DNA of 36,424 nt from Rhodospirillaceae bacterium (lineage in GTDB: Bacteria; Pseudomonadota; Alphaproteobacteria; Rhodospirillales; JABHCV01): positions 1 to 36,424 of the forward strand of contig JACNJU010000106.1 of the NCBI GenBank assembly GCA_014382375.1. Direction: 5' to 3'. Below are positions 15,979 through 25,102 of the stretch, piece after piece. Numbering within the stretch: the stretch's first letter is position 1; every line of letters begins with the position of its first letter. Under the pieces are notes generated by a model. That model searched no databases, had not been told where the DNA came from, and saw only the letters and a program-made list of their open reading frames with translations. The position numbers and the translations under genes are program-made.

Positions 15979-18138
15979 ATGAGAAAGCTGTTCAACCGCT
16001 TAGCAAGACCGGGAGTGGCCGTTATCGCCATCCTGGCCGTTGTTCTGTTCGCCTCTCAGGCGTTGGCTCAGGAAGGCAATGTTTACCGGCAATTCCTGGG
16101 CCTCGATTCCAGGCGTCTGGTCTGGTTCCTGGCCCAGATGCATCTCTATTTCGGCGCTTTCGTCCTCGGCGTACCGATGTTCGCCTTGGTCATCGAGATC
16201 GTCGGCTGGCGTTCCAAAGACGAAAAATACGACAAGCTGGCCTATGAGTTCACCAGCCTGCTCAGTGTCGCTTACGCAACAACGGCGGCGCTCGGGGGTT
16301 TGATGGCGTTCGCCCTGGTCACACTGTATCCGACCTTCTGGGGTTTCATGGCCGGTGTCTTCAAGGACATCATGTTCATGTACGCCCTGATGTTCTTCTT
16401 CGAAACGTTCTTCCTGTATCTCTACTACTACGGCTGGAAAGCCATGAAGGGGGGCCGTGAGTTTGGCCGTCCCCTTCAGTTGATTCTGAAAACTCTCGGG
16501 GTCGCTGCCATTGTCTTCACCGTTGCTTTCGCCTTCGGCACCTTCGACCCTGAAGGCGGTATGCGCACCGACACCCGCGTCTTCTTCATTGTTTTGTATT
16601 TTATTCCGATCACCGCCTGTCTGTTTATGGTCAAAAATCTGAAGACCACACATATTGCCATTGGCATCTTGTTGAATGTCGCAGGCACCCTGATTATGCA
16701 ACTCGCCAATAGTATGGCCGGCTATATGATGAGCCCGGTCGGCGTCAACGAGGCGCTCGAGATCACCGGCACCACTTGGCAGGCTTTTGAGAACATCCTG
16801 GCGACCCCGATCGCCATTCACCGCATGCTCGGTAATCTGGCCTTCGGCGGGTTGGTCGCCGGGTCCTACGCGGCGGTAAAGTTCATTGGCGCGAAAACCA
16901 TCGAGGATAAAGCCCATTACGACTGGATGGGCTACGTCGCCAACGTGGTTGCAGTTGCCGCCCTGATCCCGCTGCCGTTCGCCGGTTATTACCTTGGCCG
17001 CGAGATCTATTCGACCAGTGCCGTCATGGGCAACAATATGATGGGTGGTGATTTCTCGTGGACCTTCATCATCCAGGCGATGCTGGTCGGCTCGCTGTTT
17101 CTGATTTCCAATTATTACCTGTGGAGCGGCATGACCCGCATTCCCGGGGCCGAGCGCTATTACAAATTTATCAAGTTCATTCTGTTCGCGCTGATCTTGT
17201 CGTTCGCGATCTGGCTAACACCGCACAACCTGCCGCTGTCCTCATTGGAAGTCGGTGAAATGGGCGGTAGTCAGTATCACCCGATGCTCAAGTTCCTGGG
17301 CTTGATGCCAGCTAAGAACGCGGTGGTCAACCTGATCATCCTGGCGACCTTCTTCAGCTTCCTGCTTTACAGGCGGGGCAACAAGCTCGTTCCGGTATCA
17401 ATCCGGGAGCAGGGCAAGACCGCCAAAATGGTCATCATCGGCTCTGGCGTGGTGGCCATTCTACTGGTCGGCCAGTATGCACTGACCATGATGACCATGA
17501 ACCCGGCCGATCTCGACCTGCCAGCCGACCGCGCCTACTACATGCGTATTATGGGCTACTTGTTGATCTTTGAATGTGTCATGGCGGTGGTTACTGTCGT
17601 GCTGGCGTTGAATGATCGCGGCAAGCTGGGCCAGGGTCTCTATATGGGGGTCACCGCCTTTAACGTCGCCATATTCCTTGGTGTCTGGGGCTTTGTTGTG
17701 ATGGAGAAAGCCTCCCCGGTGCTGCGTAATGTCGCCGTTGCGCAATTCCTGCAACTGATCAGTTGCCTGGTCCTGGTCACCGCCATCGACCTGTTCCTGT
17801 GGAAAGGCGCGAAAGAAGTCGGCACCCTGAAATGGGGCAAGATGACGTCGCGCAGTCAGTATGCGCTGTTGCTGTTGACCATTGTCATCACCATGAACAT
17901 GGGCCTGATGGGCTTCATCCGTTCCGGTCTGCGTGGCGACTGGCATATCTTCGGCATCATGCGCGATACCTCGGACTGGGGGGCGACGCCGACCAACTTC
18001 GTCATGACCCAGCAAGTCGGCGGCGCGGTTCTGCTTTTCCTGGTCGCCTGCGCTTTCATGTTCTGGCTCGGCAGCTTGCTCACCAAGGCCAACAACGAAG
18101 AGTCCTCTTCTGCTGACAACGGGAGGTCCGCAGAATGA
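15979..18138 (+). CDS. Cytochrome bd-like membrane protein, copy A
   Basis: The product of about 719 residues begins with a signal-like segment (to about ALAQ) and then has some 14 hydrophobic helices. I prefer ATG 15979, 10 bases after AGGGGA; GTG 15973 is too close to that site. His55 in AQMHLYFGAF lies in the first core helix, where CydA proteins carry a high-spin heme ligand. Further His residues shared with copy B are in IHRMLGN, AHYDWMGY, TPHNL, YHPML and WHIFG. Compared with copy B (607 residues) it has two extra stretches, near residues 150-210 and around 500-600. Overall it resembles the bd-like putative terminal oxidases first noted in Nitrospira rather than true CydA, and no CydB partner is present. 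It probably reduces O2 or exchanges electrons between quinone and cytochrome c. Confidence 0.7.
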   Translation: MRKLFNRLARPGVAVIAILAVVLFASQALAQEGNVYRQFLGLDSRRLVWFLAQMHLYFGAFVLGVPMFALVIEIVGWRSKDEKYDKLAYEFTSLLSVAYATTAALGGLMAFALVTLYPTFWGFMAGVFKDIMFMYALMFFFETFFLYLYYYGWKAMKGGREFGRPLQLILKTLGVAAIVFTVAFAFGTFDPEGGMRTDTRVFFIVLYFIPITACLFMVKNLKTTHIAIGILLNVAGTLIMQLANSMAGYMMSPVGVNEALEITGTTWQAFENILATPIAIHRMLGNLAFGGLVAGSYAAVKFIGAKTIEDKAHYDWMGYVANVVAVAALIPLPFAGYYLGREIYSTSAVMGNNMMGGDFSWTFIIQAMLVGSLFLISNYYLWSGMTRIPGAERYYKFIKFILFALILSFAIWLTPHNLPLSSLEVGEMGGSQYHPMLKFLGLMPAKNAVVNLIILATFFSFLLYRRGNKLVPVSIREQGKTAKMVIIGSGVVAILLVGQYALTMMTMNPADLDLPADRAYYMRIMGYLLIFECVMAVVTVVLALNDRGKLGQGLYMGVTAFNVAIFLGVWGFVVMEKASPVLRNVAVAQFLQLISCLVLVTAIDLFLWKGAKEVGTLKWGKMTSRSQYALLLLTIVITMNMGLMGFIRSGLRGDWHIFGIMRDTSDWGATPTNFVMTQQVGGAVLLFLVACAFMFWLGSLLTKANNEESSSADNGRSAE

Positions 18139-19121
18139 AAAGCTCGATATGGAAAATATTCGGATTTTTGGTCCTGACCGTCGTCCTCTATAACTGGATC
18201 GGCTACGCCATCACCGATCTATCGGGCGGCAAAAAAGATATGTCGGGCGCCGTTGAAATCAGTCCGGAAGGTGGTGAAACCCTGTATTGGGGCAAGGGAC
18301 GATGCTACACCTGCCACAGCCTCGGCGGGCAGGGCAGCGCCGTTCGCGGTCCCAATCATGGTCAGTTTGGCGAGAAATTCCCCATGCCCATGGGGTCGCG
18401 CGCCACTGAGCGGGCCATAGAACGTACCGAGAAGACCGGCACACCCTTCACCGCCGTCGATTACATCGTCGAAAGCATGGCCGAGCCCGGCGCCTATGTG
18501 GTTAACGGCTACAAGAACGAAATGGCCGTCGTCTATGCACCGCCGATTTCTCTCAACCTGAACGAAATCAAGGCCATCGTCGCCTACCTGATGGTCCAGG
18601 GCGGCGATTTGGATATGGAGGCCATCGATACCGCTCCGTCAGAAATCTCTACCAAACTTTATTCTAAAATCCAGGCGGCGCAGGCTGCCGGCGGCGGCGA
18701 CCCCGGCGCCGGTGAGACCGTCTTCGAGGACAACTGCGAGGAATGCCATTCCCTGGAAGGCGAAATGATCGTTGGCCCCGATCTTTCGACCATCGGCGAT
18801 AAGGGCATCAAGTTTATCTCTGAAAGCATTCTCAACCCGGCCAAGTCGATCACCCCCGGCTTCGAGACCTACGAGGTCGAAACCAAGGATGGCACCAAGA
18901 TCGTCGGACTGAAAACCCGCGATGAGGGTGGCGAGGTCGACATTACCAAGAAGAACGGCGATGTCGTCACCGTCGTGCAGTCCGATATCAAGACAATCAG
19001 CGTCGATGCCAACGCCTCGGTCATGCCCGAGGATCTGAACGAGGCGATGACGGTCAAGGACTTCCAGGATCTGCAAGCCTACATGATTATGCAGAAGGCC
19101 GAAAAGAAGGACGGGGAATGA
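18135..19121 (+). CDS. Membrane-anchored diheme cytochrome c, module A
   Basis: The gene overlaps the bd-like gene by ATGA and has GGAGG 8 bases upstream. The 328-residue product has one N-terminal anchor (about 8-27) and two heme c domains: CYTCH (57-61) and CEECH (201-205). The second domain, with ILNPAKSITPGFETYEV and the later VMPEDLNEAMTVKDFQDLQAY, resembles the heme-binding domain common in large planctomycete cytochromes, with a beta insert between heme site and distal methionine. The paralogue in module B is at 25103-25915; that one is shorter and lacks the beta insert. It likely docks on the bd-like subunit on the periplasmic face. Confidence 0.8.
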   Translation: MKSSIWKIFGFLVLTVVLYNWIGYAITDLSGGKKDMSGAVEISPEGGETLYWGKGRCYTCHSLGGQGSAVRGPNHGQFGEKFPMPMGSRATERAIERTEKTGTPFTAVDYIVESMAEPGAYVVNGYKNEMAVVYAPPISLNLNEIKAIVAYLMVQGGDLDMEAIDTAPSEISTKLYSKIQAAQAAGGGDPGAGETVFEDNCEECHSLEGEMIVGPDLSTIGDKGIKFISESILNPAKSITPGFETYEVETKDGTKIVGLKTRDEGGEVDITKKNGDVVTVVQSDIKTISVDANASVMPEDLNEAMTVKDFQDLQAYMIMQKAEKKDGE

Positions 19122-19125
19122 TACG

Positions 19126-20088
19126 ATGATGTCTAGACTCAACAAATTCTGGACGACTGTCCTTACGATTATCGTCATTTACCTGCTCATCAAGTTCGGC
19201 ATTCCAGCGGTTGCCAGGCAGGTTACCGGCTTGCCGTTCCCCCTGCCGGTACCTGGGGCGCTTATCTTCATCTATATGGTGTTGGTCCTGGTCGCCATGT
19301 TCCTGCTCGTCACTTTCGACGATGGCCCCTTAAACGAGTTCTTGCGCCCGATTAAGCGTTTCCTGCGCGGAGATTTTACAAAGCCGGTGCGGACCATCGG
19401 CATCGTTCTCATCTCCTTGGCCGTTGGTTGGTATGTCTACGACAACGTGGTGCCGAAAATAACCGCCCCGCTGGCCCTTCGTATCCAGCACCCGTCTTCA
19501 AACTTTCCGAAAAAGATGGAAGACGCGCAAAACCCCATGACCAACCCGACCGAGGCGCAGGTCGCGACCTTCATCGAGCAGGCCAAGGCAGGCGAAGTCC
19601 AGTTCATCGAGCAGGTAATGCCCGACATTGAGGCGTGGATGGATGAAACCGGCGAGGAAGATCCATTGCTCGCTATTAACACCCCCGCGATCAAGAAATT
19701 CCGTGCCGCCGTTGAGGCAGGCAACGTCGATAACGAAACGGCGCGGGCCGCCCTGCTTGAAGTGCGCCTGTACATGGGCCGCGCCCTTTACGCCATGAAT
19801 TGCAGGGCTTGTCACGGCGATAGCGTCGCCGGTGATGGACCTATGGCTGACGGTTTCAAGCTGCGGCCGATCAACTTTACCGATAACGGCACCATCGAAA
19901 CCATTGTCGAAGGTTACACCTTCTGGCGTGTCGAAAATGGCGGTCCCGGGTTGCCCCTTGAAGCGACGCCGTGGGATTCGGCGATGCCCGAGTGGAAAGT
20001 CAGCCTCAGCGAAGAAGAGCGTTGGTTGATCATCATGGCCGAGTACGACCTGGCCGAAAAAACGCCGCGTATGCCGGAAAAACATTGA
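19126..20088 (+). CDS. Polytopic membrane protein with C-terminal monoheme cytochrome c, module A
   Basis: The 320-residue product has three hydrophobic helices (about 9-27, 44-64 and 90-106), the last followed by a long periplasmic part. The single heme site is CRACH (226-230), followed by GDGPMADGFKLRP and the distal Met region AMPEWKVSLSEEERW. The module B paralogue at 25928-26695 has the same architecture. ATG 19126 and 19129 are both possible; a GGGGA site is 8-11 bases upstream. It is spaced 4 bases from the previous gene. It is likely a structural and electron-transfer subunit of the bd-like complex. Confidence 0.8.
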   Translation: MMSRLNKFWTTVLTIIVIYLLIKFGIPAVARQVTGLPFPLPVPGALIFIYMVLVLVAMFLLVTFDDGPLNEFLRPIKRFLRGDFTKPVRTIGIVLISLAVGWYVYDNVVPKITAPLALRIQHPSSNFPKKMEDAQNPMTNPTEAQVATFIEQAKAGEVQFIEQVMPDIEAWMDETGEEDPLLAINTPAIKKFRAAVEAGNVDNETARAALLEVRLYMGRALYAMNCRACHGDSVAGDGPMADGFKLRPINFTDNGTIETIVEGYTFWRVENGGPGLPLEATPWDSAMPEWKVSLSEEERWLIIMAEYDLAEKTPRMPEKH

Positions 20089-20106
20089 GCCGTGGGAACC
20101 GATAAC

Positions 20107-21768
20107 ATGAACAGAAAAGAAAACATGACATTCGGAATACTCGGTGCAGGCCTGATGCTTATGGCCTTGCTGATTCCGACCGCGAGCGACGCCAAGACGG
20201 TGCCCAGTGGACCGATGCCCGAAGCGACAGAGGCTTACATCGAGCAGGGTCGCCAGATCTATATCCGGCGCTGTAGTTTCTGTCACGGATTGCTCGGCGA
20301 CGGCGGAGGCCCGGCGGCGGATTATCTGGACCCCCGCCCGCGTGATTTTACTCTCGGCACCTATAAGTTCCGGACCACAGCGTCCGGCGAACTGCCGACC
20401 GATAATGATCTTTTCAGGACCGTCAGTCGCGGCCTGCCGAGTACCGCCATGCAGGCTTTCGACAACGACGTGATCAAGAACGGTTTGTCCGAAGAAGAAC
20501 GCTGGCAGGTCATTTCCTACATCAAGACCTTTGCCATCGAGTTCGATGACCCTGACCTTGATCCTCTTAAAACCGGTAAGACGGTATCGCTTCCGGCCAG
20601 TCTGCCGCCCTTCAGCGCCGAACTGGTGGCCAAAGGCAAGGAAGTATTCGAGAAAGCCAAGTGCTGGAGCTGCCACGGCAAAAACGGTCGCGGCGACGGT
20701 AACAAGGAATTCCGCAAGGATGACTGGGGCTTCCCGATCCGCATTCGCAACGTCACCCATCCGTGGAAGATCAAGGGCGGCAGCGAGGTCGAGGAAATCT
20801 TCATGCGCTTTACCACGGGCATCAACGGTACGCCGATGCCGTCGTTCGTCAAATCCCTGCCCGAGGAAGATCGCTGGGCCCTGGCCAACTACATCAAATC
20901 CCTGCAGCATGATTTGACCAAGCATCAAGTGCTGAAAGTCCTCAGCGTGGAAGGCGACGTGCCTGCTGATCCTGCGGACGCGGCCTGGGCGAATGCCCAG
21001 ACCATGGACATTCGGCTGGCAGGCCAGGTCATCGCCCCGCCGCGCTGGCAGAACCCGAGCATCGAGATGGCCACCGTTCAAGGCATCGCCAATGACAAGG
21101 ACATCGCCTTCAAGCTGACCTGGGACGACCCGTTTAAGGACATCAAGCACGACGCGGCCAAGGAATTCAATGCGGCGGAAATCCAGAAGGTTGGCCTGTA
21201 TAGCTCTTACGTGGCGGCCAACGATATGATCCCACGGGCGCTCGATACCTTCCGTGATTCAATCGCCTTGCAATTCCCGGTCAAGACGCCTTCGGGCACG
21301 CAAAAGCCCCACTTCTTCCGCGGAGAGTCGTCCAATCAGGTCAACTTGTGGGTCTGGAACGCCGACCTTGCTGAGGGCGGCGGGGAAGGGGCGGTTGAGG
21401 CCAATGCGCGCGGTTGGCGCCAGCAGCCAAAGCCGCAGAAGGAAGCTCAGCGTCAGCTTGTTTCGAAAGCCAATTGGGATCAGGGACAGTGGACCCTGGT
21501 TATCAAACGTCCGCTGCTGACAAGTGACAAAAACGATGTTCAGTTCGAGGCTGGCAAGTTTATTCCTGTTTCCTTAAATGCCTGGGACGGCTCGAACGGT
21601 GAACACGGCCTGATCATGAGCCTGTCGACATGGAACTACGTGCTTATCGAAGCGGCCATGCCGATCAGCGTTTACATTTTTACGGCGCTTGGTTTCCTGA
21701 TCACCGGCGGCTTGTTGTTCTGGATGGCGAGAAAATCCGAAGCGGCCCCCGAATCCGAATCGATATAA
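20107..21768 (+). CDS. Diheme cytochrome c fused to EB_dh/NxrC-type heme b domain, membrane-anchored, module A
   Basis: I start at ATG 20107 (553 residues), 9 bases after GGGAA; a GTG at 20092 is less likely. A signal peptide is followed by two cytochrome c domains with CSFCH (56-60) and CWSCH (186-190). Residues about 285-515 match the ethylbenzene-dehydrogenase-type heme-binding domain: FKLTWDDPF, DSIALQFPVK, KPHFFRGESSNQVNLWVWNA and GQWTLVIKRPL. That domain is found in the gamma subunits of type II DMSO-reductase enzymes and in nitrite oxidoreductase (NxrC), where it binds heme b. A C-terminal helix (about 520-540) anchors it. The module B paralogue is at 26692-28233. It gives a possible chain heme b, heme c, heme c within one chain. 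Confidence 0.8.
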   Translation: MNRKENMTFGILGAGLMLMALLIPTASDAKTVPSGPMPEATEAYIEQGRQIYIRRCSFCHGLLGDGGGPAADYLDPRPRDFTLGTYKFRTTASGELPTDNDLFRTVSRGLPSTAMQAFDNDVIKNGLSEEERWQVISYIKTFAIEFDDPDLDPLKTGKTVSLPASLPPFSAELVAKGKEVFEKAKCWSCHGKNGRGDGNKEFRKDDWGFPIRIRNVTHPWKIKGGSEVEEIFMRFTTGINGTPMPSFVKSLPEEDRWALANYIKSLQHDLTKHQVLKVLSVEGDVPADPADAAWANAQTMDIRLAGQVIAPPRWQNPSIEMATVQGIANDKDIAFKLTWDDPFKDIKHDAAKEFNAAEIQKVGLYSSYVAANDMIPRALDTFRDSIALQFPVKTPSGTQKPHFFRGESSNQVNLWVWNADLAEGGGEGAVEANARGWRQQPKPQKEAQRQLVSKANWDQGQWTLVIKRPLLTSDKNDVQFEAGKFIPVSLNAWDGSNGEHGLIMSLSTWNYVLIEAAMPISVYIFTALGFLITGGLLFWMARKSEAAPESESI

Positions 21769-21781
21769 GGAGAAACGAAAT

Positions 21782-22444
21782 ATGAAAACGTTTATGTCAC
21801 TGATCACGGGGCTGGCCCTGACAGGCTTCATGGCAGGGAACGCCCTGGCCGATGCCGCCGCCGGGAAAGCGGCGTTTGAGGCAAACAAGTGCGCCGAGTG
21901 TCATTACACGCAAGGCCCGGCCCAGGAAAAAACCATTGACGATGTTTGGGCCAAGAAGGGGCCGGAACTGTGGTACGCCGGTTCCAAGTTCAACGCCGAC
22001 TGGCTGGGGGCGTGGCTGGCCGATCCCAAGCCGATCAGGCTTCTGGCCTTTAATTCCCTGTCCGACCCCAACCCCGGCGACCATCCGAAACTGGCCGCGG
22101 GCGACGCCGTATCGGTCAAGGATTTCCTGATGAGCCTGACCGCAGCAGAGGTCGAGGCCGGTTCTGTCAAGGCGAAGAAAAACCCCAAGGGGAAATTGAT
22201 TTTCACCAAGAAAATGCCGTGCTCTGGCTGCCATCAATATCCCGACAAGAGTGGCAACAGGGGTGGCAAGAGTGGTCCGTCGCTGGTCGAAGCGGGACTG
22301 CGGTTGAATCCGGACTGGATACTCGCCTACTTGCAGCATCCGGCCGTCTTCAAGCCGGTCAAGGACATGCCCAATTTCGTCGGCATCTTAAGCGACAAAG
22401 ACATGATCAACGTGTCGCGTCACATCGCCAGTTTCAAGCCTTAG
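21782..22444 (+). CDS. Periplasmic diheme cytochrome c
   Basis: AAGGAGA lies 8 bases before ATG 21782. The 220-residue product has a signal peptide (cleavage near ALADA) and two heme sites, CAECH (37-41) and CSGCH (147-151), in two similar halves, each with a WxxxWL or WILAYLQHP helix and a following proline-rich loop. KDMPNFVGILSDKDMINVSRHI supplies a probable distal methionine. This gene has no counterpart in module B. As a soluble two-heme carrier it could link the bd-like complex to the Rieske/molybdoenzyme pair. Confidence 0.8.
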   Translation: MKTFMSLITGLALTGFMAGNALADAAAGKAAFEANKCAECHYTQGPAQEKTIDDVWAKKGPELWYAGSKFNADWLGAWLADPKPIRLLAFNSLSDPNPGDHPKLAAGDAVSVKDFLMSLTAAEVEAGSVKAKKNPKGKLIFTKKMPCSGCHQYPDKSGNRGGKSGPSLVEAGLRLNPDWILAYLQHPAVFKPVKDMPNFVGILSDKDMINVSRHIASFKP

Positions 22445-22457
22445 GAGTAATGACAAG

Positions 22458-22835
22458 ATGAACAGGACAATGAAAAGCATCATCTTCGCAACGACGCTTG
22501 TCATCGCCGTAATGGCTGGCGCGGTGCCATCTGTCGCCGAAGATGTCGAGAAGGTCTTCAAGTTTTACTGCGCGCAATGCCACGGTGAGAGCGGCGACGG
22601 CAAAGGCATCAACGTGACCGAGGATTTTCCGGTTACGCCCAGGGCCTTTAACAACGCCGCAGAAATGAACAAGCTGACCGACGCCGACCTGCGCAACGTC
22701 ATCCATGAAGGCGGGCCGATTGCCAGCAAATCCGAAATGATGCCGCCTTGGGGCAAGACGCTGAGTGACGAGGATATCGATAACCTGGTCATCAAATTAC
22801 GCGCCCTGTGTCAATGCAAGGGCAAGCAGGGCTAA
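22458..22835 (+). CDS. Small periplasmic monoheme cytochrome c
   Basis: AGGAG precedes ATG 22458 by 8-10 bases. The 125-residue product has a signal peptide ending near SVAED, one heme site CAQCH (38-42) with GESGDGKG after it, and a likely distal Met in EMMPPWGKTLSDEDI. This is a compact class I type (cytochrome c-552/c6-like). It is the last gene before a 430-base stretch that holds only tiny open frames. It is a probable soluble electron carrier. Confidence 0.85.
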   Translation: MNRTMKSIIFATTLVIAVMAGAVPSVAEDVEKVFKFYCAQCHGESGDGKGINVTEDFPVTPRAFNNAAEMNKLTDADLRNVIHEGGPIASKSEMMPPWGKTLSDEDIDNLVIKLRALCQCKGKQG

Positions 22836-22851
22836 AGGATCAGAAGAGGGG

Positions 22852-22956
22852 TCAGAAGACGTAGAAATATAAAATCAGAACGATAACGACGGCGTTGATT
22901 GCCATCCCGAAGAAGATAAAGCCGTTGGCGAATTTGGTTTTTTTATCGGTGCTCAT
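22852..22956 (-). CDS. Possible 34-residue single-helix membrane protein, antisense
   Basis: The minus strand has an ATG at 22956 and TGA at 22852. The peptide has a charged N-terminus (MSTDKKTKF), then one long hydrophobic helix ending in FYVF. That is a plausible small membrane protein. There is no Shine-Dalgarno site in front of the ATG, and it is opposite to all its neighbours, so it may be chance. It ends 16 bases beyond the stop of the plus-strand cytochrome gene. Confidence 0.3.
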   Translation of the reverse strand: MSTDKKTKFANGFIFFGMAINAVVIVLILYFYVF

Positions 22957-23033
22957 AGTTACCGAATCTACGGACGAAAGACGTCCCGGTCAACAACAAG
23001 AAACAGGCAGTGCGGAAAAGTACGGGGAAGATC

Positions 23034-23132
23034 ATGAACGCGGAAACTGAAAACAAATACCCCTGGGCGGGACCTGCGCTTTTCATCGTCGTCGCCTGCG
23101 GCTGCCTGGCATTTTTTATCTGGCTTCTTTAA
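23034..23132 (+). CDS. 32-residue single-helix membrane protein
   Basis: GGGGAAG lies 3-9 bases before ATG 23034. The peptide MNAETENKYPWAGP is followed by a hydrophobic helix ending in FFIWLL and a stop. Its size and topology are like those of CydX/CcoQ-type small subunits that stabilise terminal oxidases. It sits directly ahead of the second bd-like gene, with another tiny gene between them. It is too short for family assignment. I think it is real because the ribosome site, the helix and the position agree. Confidence 0.6.
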   Translation: MNAETENKYPWAGPALFIVVACGCLAFFIWLL

Positions 23133-23147
23133 TCAGCGAGGGAACAC

Positions 23148-23264
23148 GTGAGCAATTCATACCTGGCATTCGCCGCCGCCGCCGCCTTCTTCGGCGTCCT
23201 GTTCTTCGCCCTTGATTACGCGCTGATGAGCGCCCAGGGGCTGACTCTGTTCTTCCACGGCTAA
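23148..23264 (+). CDS. 38-residue membrane peptide
   Basis: GAGGGA stands 5-6 bases before GTG 23148. The peptide begins MSNSYLAFAAAAAFFG and forms one hydrophobic helix with a short polar tail (YALMSAQGLTLFFHG). It ends 10 bases before the start of the second bd-like gene. With the 32-residue gene before it, it forms a pair of small membrane peptides leading into module B. They are possible accessory subunits of the bd-like complex. Confidence 0.6.
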   Translation: MSNSYLAFAAAAAFFGVLFFALDYALMSAQGLTLFFHG

Positions 23265-23274
23265 GGATATGTCA

Positions 23275-25098
23275 ATGAGGCCAAGACTTTTAAGTAGAAT
23301 GAGTGGAGCGCTGCTGGTGCTTTTTCTTGGCCTGTTCTTCGTCCCGATGGAATTGCCGGGGCTCGATTCCGGCACGGCATTTGCCGCCGAAGCGGTCGCC
23401 GCCGATGCGGTTGTCGAAGTCTCTCCCTATCAACCTGCACCGAATTTAGTCGAAAAAGATTATCCGACATTCCTTGGCTTCAACGGACGGATTTTTGTCT
23501 GGATCGCCGCCCAATTACATCTGTGGTTCGCCGCCTTCGTCCTCGCCGTGCCGATTTTTGTCTTCATCATCGAAGCCATCGGCATGAAGACCCGGGACAA
23601 ACGCTACGACAACATGGCTTACGAATTTATCAAGGTCAGCCTGACGGCCTATTCCCTGACAGCCATCGTCGGCGGCTTGATGACCTTGGGCTTGCTGGTC
23701 TTCTATCCGCATGTCATGGCCTATATGACGTCGATCTTCAAGGAGACGATGATCTTCTATGCGCTGCTGTTCTTCGCCGAAAGTGCCTGCCTGTACATTT
23801 ATTATTACGGCTGGCACTGGCTGCAGGGGCCGTTCAGGAAATGGGTCCACCTGACCATCGGCTTGCTGCTCAACGCCGTCGGCACGGTTCTGATGTTGCT
23901 GGCCAATTCCTGGCTGACCTTCATGATGAGCCCGGCCGGGGTTGACAGCGCCGGAGTCTTCAATGGCCAAGTTTGGGACGCCATGCATAACTTCCTGTGG
24001 AACCCGATCAACCTGCACCGCTTCGTCGCCAATATCGCTTACGGCGGCTCCATCATCGGCGCTTACGCGGCCTACAAATTCCTCAGCGCCCGCACACCCC
24101 AGGAAAAGGCCCATTACGACTGGATGGGCTACAACGCCAACTTCGTCGCCATCGCAGGCCTGCTGCCGCTGCCGTTCGCCGGATACTATCTGGTCGCCGA
24201 AATTTACGCCTACAGTCAGCAGATGGGCATCACTCTGATGGGTGGGATTTTCGCCTGGCTGTTCATTATTCAGGCGGTGCTGATCGGCACCCTGTTCCTG
24301 TCGGCCAATTATTACCTGTGGTGTGGCCTGGGGCGCAGTGAAGGTGGGATTCGCTATTACAAGTACATGAAATATCTGGGCTTCGCCCTCGTCGCCGCCT
24401 TCCTGGTCTGGTTCACGCCGCACACGCTGGTGCTGTCCAACGAAGAACTCAAAGCCCTTGGCGGGCCTTACCATAAGTACCTGGGTCCGCTTGGCATCAT
24501 GCCGGCGAAGAACACTGCCGTGAACATCATGATTCTGATGACCTACTTAAGTTTTCTCTACTACCGGCGGGCCAACAAGATCGCCACGGTCAATTGGGTC
24601 AAGGCCGGCAACACCGCGCAGATTGCCCTGTTTACGATGGCCATCGCCAACATCTTCTTCCTTGGCATCTATCACGGCTACTTCACCAACACCGTTTACA
24701 AGGTAGCGGCGTCAATTCCGCAGGTGTTGACGACGCTTACGGTGATTGTGATGTCAACGGTGATCGACTCGATGATCTACAAGAACTCCACGGAGGTCGC
24801 GCCCCAGCGCTGGGGGCGTGTGCCGCCGCGCTCGCAATACGCCTTGTTCCTGCTGGCAGTTTCTTTCACCTGGCTGATGGGACTGATGGGCTACATCCGG
24901 TCAGGCATTCGCCAGCACTGGCACGTGGTTGACGTCTTCCGCGACAACTCGCCCGATGCCTTCACTCCTTCGCTGGGTTACGCGACCAACGTTATCTCGG
25001 TGGCGACGATCATGTTCATGGCGATGGTTATCTTCGTCTTCTGGCTGGCGCAAATCAGCGGGCAGAAGACGGATGCCGCCGGGTTCTGGAAGGAATAG
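23275..25098 (+). CDS. Cytochrome bd-like membrane protein, copy B
   Basis: I prefer ATG 23275 (607 residues), 8 bases after AAGG; ATG 23269 lies too close to it. A signal-like segment ends near TAFAAEA, and about 12 hydrophobic helices follow. The first core helix carries His82 in AAQLHLWFAAF. Conserved with copy A are LHRFVAN, KAHYDWMGYNANFVA, TPHTL, PYHKYL, GIMPAKN and HWHVVDVFRDNS. The order of helices is the same as in copy A, without its two inserts, and there is no CydB-like gene. It starts the second copy of the four-gene module. It is likely the quinone- or O2-reactive membrane core of a complex with the three cytochromes that follow. Confidence 0.7.
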   Translation: MRPRLLSRMSGALLVLFLGLFFVPMELPGLDSGTAFAAEAVAADAVVEVSPYQPAPNLVEKDYPTFLGFNGRIFVWIAAQLHLWFAAFVLAVPIFVFIIEAIGMKTRDKRYDNMAYEFIKVSLTAYSLTAIVGGLMTLGLLVFYPHVMAYMTSIFKETMIFYALLFFAESACLYIYYYGWHWLQGPFRKWVHLTIGLLLNAVGTVLMLLANSWLTFMMSPAGVDSAGVFNGQVWDAMHNFLWNPINLHRFVANIAYGGSIIGAYAAYKFLSARTPQEKAHYDWMGYNANFVAIAGLLPLPFAGYYLVAEIYAYSQQMGITLMGGIFAWLFIIQAVLIGTLFLSANYYLWCGLGRSEGGIRYYKYMKYLGFALVAAFLVWFTPHTLVLSNEELKALGGPYHKYLGPLGIMPAKNTAVNIMILMTYLSFLYYRRANKIATVNWVKAGNTAQIALFTMAIANIFFLGIYHGYFTNTVYKVAASIPQVLTTLTVIVMSTVIDSMIYKNSTEVAPQRWGRVPPRSQYALFLLAVSFTWLMGLMGYIRSGIRQHWHVVDVFRDNSPDAFTPSLGYATNVISVATIMFMAMVIFVFWLAQISGQKTDAAGFWKE

Positions 25099-25102
25099 CG
25101 TC

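Noticed and set aside
15979-18138. True cytochrome bd oxidase CydA
   Set aside because: No CydB gene, more helices than CydA, and a set of conserved His blocks that does not match the CydA pattern. Called bd-like instead.
19498-21150. 550-codon open frame on the minus strand
   Set aside because: It lies opposite two clear cytochrome genes with heme motifs. It has no domain and is His/Arg/Gly-rich as expected from the antisense of GC-rich genes.
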